64,000 bases of DNA from Prauserella_A oleivorans. Its GTDB lineage: Bacteria; Actinomycetota; Actinomycetes; Mycobacteriales; Pseudonocardiaceae. Within the stretch, counting starts at the first letter, position 1. Each line of letters opens with the position of its first letter. The notes under the pieces are model-generated. The model had not been told where the DNA came from. It was given only the letters and a program-made list of their open reading frames with translations, and did no database searches. Of this stretch, positions 58,992-64,000 are shown in pieces. The stretch lies in the NCBI RefSeq assembly GCF_042685745.1, contig NZ_JBHUNT010000001.1:2418001-2482000 (forward strand). The letters run 5' to 3'. Both the position numbers and the translations under genes were made by a program.

Positions 58992-59507
58992 TCAACGCGG
59001 GCGGTTGCGGAAGAAGCGCGCCGGTGCGCCGTCGTAGTCGGCCTGCCGGTACTCCACGAAGCCCAGCTTCTCCGCCACCCGGCACGCGGGCTCGTTGTCG
59101 ACGTTGGTGACGATCACCACCGGCCGTTCCGGGATCGCCCGCTCGGCCCAGGCGAGGACGGCCTTCGCCATCTCCGGCGCGTAGCCCTTGCCCCACACCT
59201 CGGGCCGGAACCGGTAGTACAGGTTCAGCACCGGCTCGTCCTCGAGGTCCTTGAACTGCACGCCGCCGAGCCCGACGATCCGGCCGGTCTCCACCTCGAC
59301 GACGGCCAGGTAGCCGAACCGGTGCTCCACCCAGTGCCGCTGCCACAGGACGAACTGCATCCGCACCCGCGCGGTCGACTCGGGTGGGGGATCGTAGGGG
59401 TGGGTCCGCGGGTCGGTCTGGATCTCGACGACCGCGGGCAGGTCTTCCACACCCAGCCGGCGCAGCAGCAGCCGTTCGGTCCGGAGGTCGGGCAGAGCGG
59501 GAGCCAC
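58992..59507 (-). CDS. GNAT-family N-acetyltransferase (RimJ/RimL type)
   Basis: The 171-residue enzyme begins LPDLRTERLLLRRLGVEDLP and has the acetyl-CoA-binding motif RFRPEVWGKGYAPEMAKAVL and the ending RVAEKLGFVEYRQ. The substrate is unknown. GTG 59507 has TACGGT upstream at leaderless spacing. It is divergent from the alpha/beta-hydrolase gene, 38 bp between start codons. Confidence 0.9.
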   Translation of the reverse strand: MAPALPDLRTERLLLRRLGVEDLPAVVEIQTDPRTHPYDPPPESTARVRMQFVLWQRHWVEHRFGYLAVVEVETGRIVGLGGVQFKDLEDEPVLNLYYRFRPEVWGKGYAPEMAKAVLAWAERAIPERPVVIVTNVDNEPACRVAEKLGFVEYRQADYDGAPARFFRNRPR

Positions 59508-59545
59508 GGCCTGACCGTAGCCGCCGGGTCGGACAGAATCGACCC

Positions 59546-60295
59546 ATGGCTGATCTCCCACTCGTGCTGTTGCACGCCTACCCCGTCGACGCGCGGATGT
59601 GGAACGCCGTGCGGGAACCGCTGGCCGCGCGCACCCGGCTCATCACGCCCGACCAGCGCGGACTCGGCAGGACGCCGCTGCCGGAGACGGACCGGGAACC
59701 GAGCCTCGACGACGCCGCCCGTGACGTCCTCGCCCTGCTCGACCGGCTGGAACTGGACCGGGTGGTGCTGGGCGGCTGCTCGATGGGCGGCTACGTGACG
59801 CTGGCCGTGCTCCGGGCGGCGCCCGAGCGGATCGCCGGGCTCGTGCTCGTCGACACCAAGGCAGGCGCGGACACCGACGAGGCGAGGGCGAACCGGCTCA
59901 CGGCGGCCGAGCGTGCCGAGTCCGAGGGCATCACCGGCTGGCTCGCCGACGCGATGGTGCCGAACCTGCTGTCGGAGCAGACCCGCCAGGCCCGGCCCGA
60001 GGTCGTGGCCACGGTCCGGGAGCTGATCGAGGCGCAGGCGCCGGCGGGCGTGGCGTGGGCGCAACGAGCCATGGCGGCGCGCCCGGACTCCACCGAGGCG
60101 CTCCGGCAGGCCGGGGTGCCGGCACTGGTGATCGTGGGCGAGCAGGACACCGTCACCCCGCCGGACGAGGCCCGTGCGATGGCCGACGCTCTGCCCGACG
60201 CGCGGCTGGAGGTGCTGCCCGGAGCCGGTCACCTGACACCGCTGGAGGCCCCGGACGCGGTCGCGAAGGCGATCCTGGACTGGTACCCGAGCTGA
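59546..60295 (+). CDS. Alpha/beta-hydrolase
   Basis: The 249-residue alpha/beta-hydrolase has the nucleophile elbow GGCSMGGYV (Ser), a HAYPVDARMW oxyanion segment, an acidic residue in VGEQDTVTPP and the catalytic His in GAGHLTPLEAP. It is close to haloperoxidase/3-oxoadipate enol-lactonase-type hydrolases; the substrate is unknown. ATG 59546 appears leaderless (AGAATC upstream). Confidence 0.9.
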   Translation: MADLPLVLLHAYPVDARMWNAVREPLAARTRLITPDQRGLGRTPLPETDREPSLDDAARDVLALLDRLELDRVVLGGCSMGGYVTLAVLRAAPERIAGLVLVDTKAGADTDEARANRLTAAERAESEGITGWLADAMVPNLLSEQTRQARPEVVATVRELIEAQAPAGVAWAQRAMAARPDSTEALRQAGVPALVIVGEQDTVTPPDEARAMADALPDARLEVLPGAGHLTPLEAPDAVAKAILDWYPS

Positions 60296-60308
60296 ACCGG
60301 GCACCGCG

Positions 60309-61154
60309 TCAGCGCAGGTAACCGGCCAGCGCCGCGCGGGCCTCGCCGAGCCGGGCAGGTGTGCGGCGGGCGATCACGAACCGCCAGCACACCCCGAACA
60401 GCGCACGCAGGGCGACGAACGGGGCCAGCGCGCCGGCGTCCGGCGCCCCCGGGTAGGCGGCGACGGCGGCGGCGCCGTCGAGGCGGTCGGTCCGGCTCAG
60501 CACGGCGAGGTCCCAGGCGAGCGGTCCGCGCCAGGTGTCCTCGAAGTCGATCCAGCGCCAGCCGTCCGCGGTGGCGAGCAGGTTGCCGGGATGCGCGTCG
60601 CCGTGCAACACCTGCCGCGGACCCGGCGCGGCCGCGATCTCGGCGGCGATCCGGTCGGCGTCGGCCCGCAGCCGGGGCGCGGCGTCACCGAGATCACGCG
60701 TGACGAGATCGAGCAGCCGGTACAACTCGGCCACCGGACCGTCCCCGGGCAACGGGCCGGGGTAGTCCCGCGCGGCCTCGTGGATCTCCGCCAGCGACCG
60801 GGCCACCTCCCCGGGAGCGGGTATCGCGGCGGGATCGTGACGGACATAACGCCAGAAGGTCACCGGAAGGCCCGCGACCAGGTGCGGGCCCGCGGGCGGG
60901 TCCTCGGTGGGCGCAACGACGGGTGCGCCACGGCGAGCGAGAAACGAGGCGAGGCTCACGTCCCGGGCCAGCCAGTCGGCGGCATCCGGCCTGGCCAGCG
61001 CTGTGGTGGCGGGCACCCTGGCGACCACGTTCCCCAGTCTCACCAGCACATTCGACCGGTCGGCGAGCACGTCCGGGGCGTCGGCGGGGACCCCGTACCG
61101 GCGCGCCGCGCCGACCGCCGCGGCGACGGCGAGGGCGGTGCGGCGGTCCGGCAT
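60309..61154 (-). CDS. Aminoglycoside phosphotransferase (APH)-family kinase-like protein
   Basis: The 281-residue protein has the APH catalytic loop QVLHGDAHPGNLLAT (Asp/Asn) and the metal Asp in WRWIDFEDTWRGPLAWDLA. Actinobacteria encode many such proteins; most phosphorylate unknown small molecules, so antibiotic resistance should not be assumed. ATG 61154 is chosen; a longer start adds unmatched residues. It is convergent with the hydrolase gene. Confidence 0.9.
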   Translation of the reverse strand: MPDRRTALAVAAAVGAARRYGVPADAPDVLADRSNVLVRLGNVVARVPATTALARPDAADWLARDVSLASFLARRGAPVVAPTEDPPAGPHLVAGLPVTFWRYVRHDPAAIPAPGEVARSLAEIHEAARDYPGPLPGDGPVAELYRLLDLVTRDLGDAAPRLRADADRIAAEIAAAPGPRQVLHGDAHPGNLLATADGWRWIDFEDTWRGPLAWDLAVLSRTDRLDGAAAVAAYPGAPDAGALAPFVALRALFGVCWRFVIARRTPARLGEARAALAGYLR

Positions 61155-61279
61155 GACGCGATCATCCCAGCCGGTGCGCAAGGCCGGAAACGGCGACGGC
61201 TACGATCTGTCGTAGCCAACGTGGGTCCCCGCCCGTGGCGCAGCAAGGATCGCGGGGTTTTCGAGTGCAGGAGGCAGGA

Positions 61280-63064
61280 GTGACGGCCGTAGCCCCCAAG
61301 CCGATCGCGACGCGTCCCTACCCGGCGCAGAAATCGGCGAAGGGTTCGTACCTGCTGCGGTTGTTCCGCACGACGGACCACAAGCAGATCGGCATCATGT
61401 ACCTGGTCACGTCGTTCGCCTTCTTCATGGTCGGCGGGGCGATGGCCATGTTCATCCGCACCGAGCTGGCTCGCCCGGGGCTGCAGTTCCTGTCGCAGGA
61501 GCAGTACAACCAGCTGTTCACCATGCACGGCACGATCATGCTGCTGCTCTACGCGACACCGGTGCTGTTCGGATTCGCGAACTTCATCCTGCCTCTGCAA
61601 ATCGGCTCACCGGATGTCGCCTTCCCACGGCTGAACGCGCTCAGCTACTGGCTGTATCTCTTCGGCGGCCTGACCGCCGTCGGCGGGTTCCTCACCCCGG
61701 GCGGCGCGGCCGACTTCGGCTGGTTCGCCTACACGCCACTGTCGAACGCGATCTACTCCCCCGGCGTGGGCGCGGACCTGTGGATCACCGGCCTGCTGGT
61801 GTCCGGCCTCGGCACGATCCTCGGCGCCGTCAACATGATCACCACCGTGGTATGCCTGCGCGCGCCAGGAATGACTATGTGGCGGATGCCCATCTTCACC
61901 TGGAACATCCTGGTCACGAGCATCCTCATCCTCATCGCCTTCCCGATCCTCACCGCCGCCCTGTTCGGCCTGCTCGCCGACCGCCGCCTCGGCGCCCATG
62001 TGTTCGATCCGGCCAACGGCGGCGTGATCCTGTGGCAGCACCTGTTCTGGTTCTTCGGCCACCCAGAGGTGTACATCGTCGCGCTGCCGTTCTTCGGCAT
62101 CGTGTCCGAGATCTTCCCGGTGTTCAGCCGCAAACCGGTGTTCGGCTACAAGGGCCTCATCTGGGCCACGCTCGCCATCGCGGCGCTCTCGGTGTCCGTG
62201 TGGGCGCACCACATGTACGCCACCGGCGCGGTGCTGCTGCCGTTCTTCTCGTTCATGACCTTCCTGATCGCCGTGCCGACCGGTGTGAAGTTCTTCAACT
62301 GGATCGGCACCATGTGGAAGGGACAGCTGACCTTCGAGTCGCCGATGCTGTTCTCGGTCGGCTTCATCGTCACGTTCCTCTTCGGCGGTCTGTCGGGTGT
62401 GCTGCTCGCGGCCCCGGCGATCGACTTCCAGGTGTCCGATTCGTACTTTGTGGTGGCGCACTTCCATTACGTGCTCTACGGCACGATCGTGTTCGCCACG
62501 TTCGCCGGCATCTACTTCTGGTTCCCGAAGATCACCGGCCGGATGATGGACGAGCCGCTGGGCAAGCTCCACTTCTGGACCACGTTCATCGGCTTCCACG
62601 CGACGTTCCTCGTGCAGCACTGGCTGGGTGCCGAGGGCATGCCGCGCCGCTACGCCGACTACCTGGTGACCGATGGCTTCACCACGCTCAACACGATCTC
62701 CACGATCGGCGCCTACCTCCTCGGTGCCTCGACGCTGCCGTTCATCTGGAACGTGTTCAAGAGCTACCGGTTCGGCGAGGTCGTGACGGTGGACGACCCG
62801 TGGGGCTACGGCAACTCGCTGGAGTGGGCCACGTCCTGCCCGCCGCCGCGGCACAACTTCACCGAACTGCCGCGCATCCGGTCGGAGCGGCCCGCGTTCG
62901 AGCTGCACTACCCGCACATGATCGAGCGACTGCACAGCGAGGGACACATCACCTTCACGGGTAAGCCGTTGCCGCACCCGGAGGCGAAGTCGGCGCCGTC
63001 CGAGGTGCTCACCGCGGCGGCCTACCCGGGCCGGCACGACAAGGACAACGCGAGCGAACAGTGA
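61280..63064 (+). CDS. ctaD: Cytochrome c oxidase subunit I (aa3 type)
   Basis: The 594-residue terminal-oxidase core has 12 predicted spans. The heme a ligand lies in QLFTMHGTIMLLLY; the CuB ligands and Tyr in LFWFFGHPEVYIVALPFFG; the K- and D-channel regions in PIFTWNILVTSILILIAFP; and the heme a/a3 His pair in YFVVAHFHYVLYG. It carries a long hydrophilic C-terminus. GTG 61280 is preferred because AGGAGGC precedes it. It overlaps serB by four bases. Confidence 0.97.
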   Translation: MTAVAPKPIATRPYPAQKSAKGSYLLRLFRTTDHKQIGIMYLVTSFAFFMVGGAMAMFIRTELARPGLQFLSQEQYNQLFTMHGTIMLLLYATPVLFGFANFILPLQIGSPDVAFPRLNALSYWLYLFGGLTAVGGFLTPGGAADFGWFAYTPLSNAIYSPGVGADLWITGLLVSGLGTILGAVNMITTVVCLRAPGMTMWRMPIFTWNILVTSILILIAFPILTAALFGLLADRRLGAHVFDPANGGVILWQHLFWFFGHPEVYIVALPFFGIVSEIFPVFSRKPVFGYKGLIWATLAIAALSVSVWAHHMYATGAVLLPFFSFMTFLIAVPTGVKFFNWIGTMWKGQLTFESPMLFSVGFIVTFLFGGLSGVLLAAPAIDFQVSDSYFVVAHFHYVLYGTIVFATFAGIYFWFPKITGRMMDEPLGKLHFWTTFIGFHATFLVQHWLGAEGMPRRYADYLVTDGFTTLNTISTIGAYLLGASTLPFIWNVFKSYRFGEVVTVDDPWGYGNSLEWATSCPPPRHNFTELPRIRSERPAFELHYPHMIERLHSEGHITFTGKPLPHPEAKSAPSEVLTAAAYPGRHDKDNASEQ

Positions 63065-64000
63065 GCACCACGCCTGTCCTGATCACCACGACGGGGCCGG
63101 ACAAGCCGGGCGTCTCGTCGGTGCTGTTCGCGGCACTGACGAAGCACGGTGTCGAGGTGCTCGACGTCGAGCAGGTGGTGATCCGCGGGCAACTGGTGCT
63201 CGGTGTCCTGGTGGGCGTCGAGAGTGACCCGGAGGCGCTGCAGGAAGCCGTCGAGCAGGCCATGGCGACCGTGTCGATGTCGGTCGACGTGCGGATCGGG
63301 TCGGCCATCGGCACGGACCCGTTCGCGCCGGGCAGGCAGGGCCCCACGCACGTGCTCACGCTGCTCGGCCGGCCGGTCACGGCCCGGTCGTTCTACGCGA
63401 TCGCGCGCAGGCTGGCCTCCGTGGAGGCCAACATCGACACCATCCGCAGCATCGCCGACTACCCCGTCACGGGGCTCGAGGTGGAGCTCTCGGTGGCGAA
63501 GGACACCCCGGAGGCCGACGCCGAGCTGCGGTCGATCCTGGCCGACGTCGGTGCCCGCGGCGGTCTGGACGTCTCGATCCAGCGCGCGGGGCTGTCGCGC
63601 CGGGCCAAGCGGCTCGTGGTGTTCGACGTGGACTCGACCCTGATCCAGGGCGAGGTGATCGAGATGCTCGCGGCGTACGTGGGCGTCGAGCCGCAGGTGC
63701 GGGAGATCACCGAGGCCGCCATGCGCGGCGAGCTCAACTTCACCGAGTCGCTCGAACGCCGGGTCGCACTGCTCGAGGGGCTGCCCGAGTCGGTGCTCGA
63801 CGAGGTCGCCGACGCGATCGAGCTCACCCCGGGCGCGCGCACCACCATCCGGACGCTGAAGCGGCTCGGGTTCCGGTGCGGTGTGGTGTCCGGCGGATTC
63901 ACCCGCATCATCGACCGGCTTGTGTCCGACCTCGGGCTGGACTTCGCCGCCGCCAACGACCTCGAGATCGTCGACGGGAAGCTCACCGGCCGCGTCGTCG
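63061..64000 (+). CDS. serB: Phosphoserine phosphatase SerB, partial (runs off the right edge)
   Basis: The first 313 residues are present. Two N-terminal ACT domains (LITTTGPDKPGVSSVLFAAL and HVLTLLGRPVTARSFYAIAR) are followed by the HAD catalytic motif VVFDVDSTLIQGEVIEML (DxDST) and VVSGGFTRI. It makes L-serine from phosphoserine. The two-ACT layout is that of mycobacterial SerB2. GTG 63061 overlaps the ctaD stop, an arrangement conserved in actinobacteria. Confidence 0.96.
   Translation, partial: MSTTPVLITTTGPDKPGVSSVLFAALTKHGVEVLDVEQVVIRGQLVLGVLVGVESDPEALQEAVEQAMATVSMSVDVRIGSAIGTDPFAPGRQGPTHVLTLLGRPVTARSFYAIARRLASVEANIDTIRSIADYPVTGLEVELSVAKDTPEADAELRSILADVGARGGLDVSIQRAGLSRRAKRLVVFDVDSTLIQGEVIEMLAAYVGVEPQVREITEAAMRGELNFTESLERRVALLEGLPESVLDEVADAIELTPGARTTIRTLKRLGFRCGVVSGGFTRIIDRLVSDLGLDFAAANDLEIVDGKLTGRVV

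Noticed and set aside
60309..61154. Aminoglycoside resistance gene
   Set aside because: Only generic APH-fold motifs are present; the family is broad and no resistance-type subfamily features were seen.

Overview
This 64 kb window is high-GC actinobacterial DNA. Gene content and order point to a Pseudonocardiaceae-type chromosome (Saccharomonospora, Amycolatopsis or Prauserella relatives). Pointers are the argS-lysA-hom-thrC-thrB-rho-rpmE-prfA-prmC-sua5-wecA-atpIBEFHAGDC run, NucS instead of MutS/MutL, a MurA with Asp at the Cys position, frequent GTG starts, many GTGA/TGATG overlaps and many apparently leaderless promoters. The genus is an inference.

Positions 1 to about 13,800 hold the right-hand part of an actinomycete integrative and conjugative element (AICE) inserted at the 3' end of a tRNA-Arg(CCG) gene. 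Its left end is outside the window. From the chromosome junction inward it carries a tyrosine integrase, an excisionase, a RepA-like ATPase, a C5-cytosine methyltransferase, a prim-pol primase/polymerase and a secreted HNH nuclease. Further left are an FtsK/TraB-type DNA pump, a DUF2637/SpdB-like protein, a string of small coupled spread/unknown proteins, a GntR regulator with an operator array, and an HTH-Nudix regulator cut by the window edge. A 900 bp IS5-family element with a -1 frameshift transposase has landed between that regulator and a small membrane-protein gene. Two repeat arrays stand out: TCCCTCG repeats just after the pump gene (candidate transfer locus) and TGTCAC repeats at the repA/xis junction (candidate origin or binding sites).

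From 14 to 31 kb are a CDF metal exporter behind a DtxR/IdeR-like box, a DUF305/DUF3105 envelope pair, argS, and the lysine/threonine block lysA-hom-thrC-thrB. Between lysA and hom lies a 75 bp tandem repeat carrying a coupled 72-residue ORF. Then come rho with a long disordered insert, rpmE, prfA, prmC, an L-threonylcarbamoyladenylate synthase and wecA. The ATP synthase operon occupies 30.6 to 38.4 kb, followed by DUF2550, a PduO-type adenosyltransferase and murA.

From 41 to 50 kb are a LysE-family exporter, a decayed meaA (ethylmalonyl-CoA mutase) pseudogene, and two complete, diverged, tandem ehuBCDA-type ectoine ABC-importer operons. From 49 to 64 kb are an enoyl-CoA hydratase-like protein, a Nudix hydrolase, nucS, a sodium:solute symporter with a small partner, a DUF3558-like lipoprotein, dhaK-dhaL-dhaM (DhaM fused to HPr), small zinc-ribbon proteins, a phosphodiesterase-like enzyme, GNAT, alpha/beta-hydrolase and APH-type proteins, ctaD, and serB running off the right edge.
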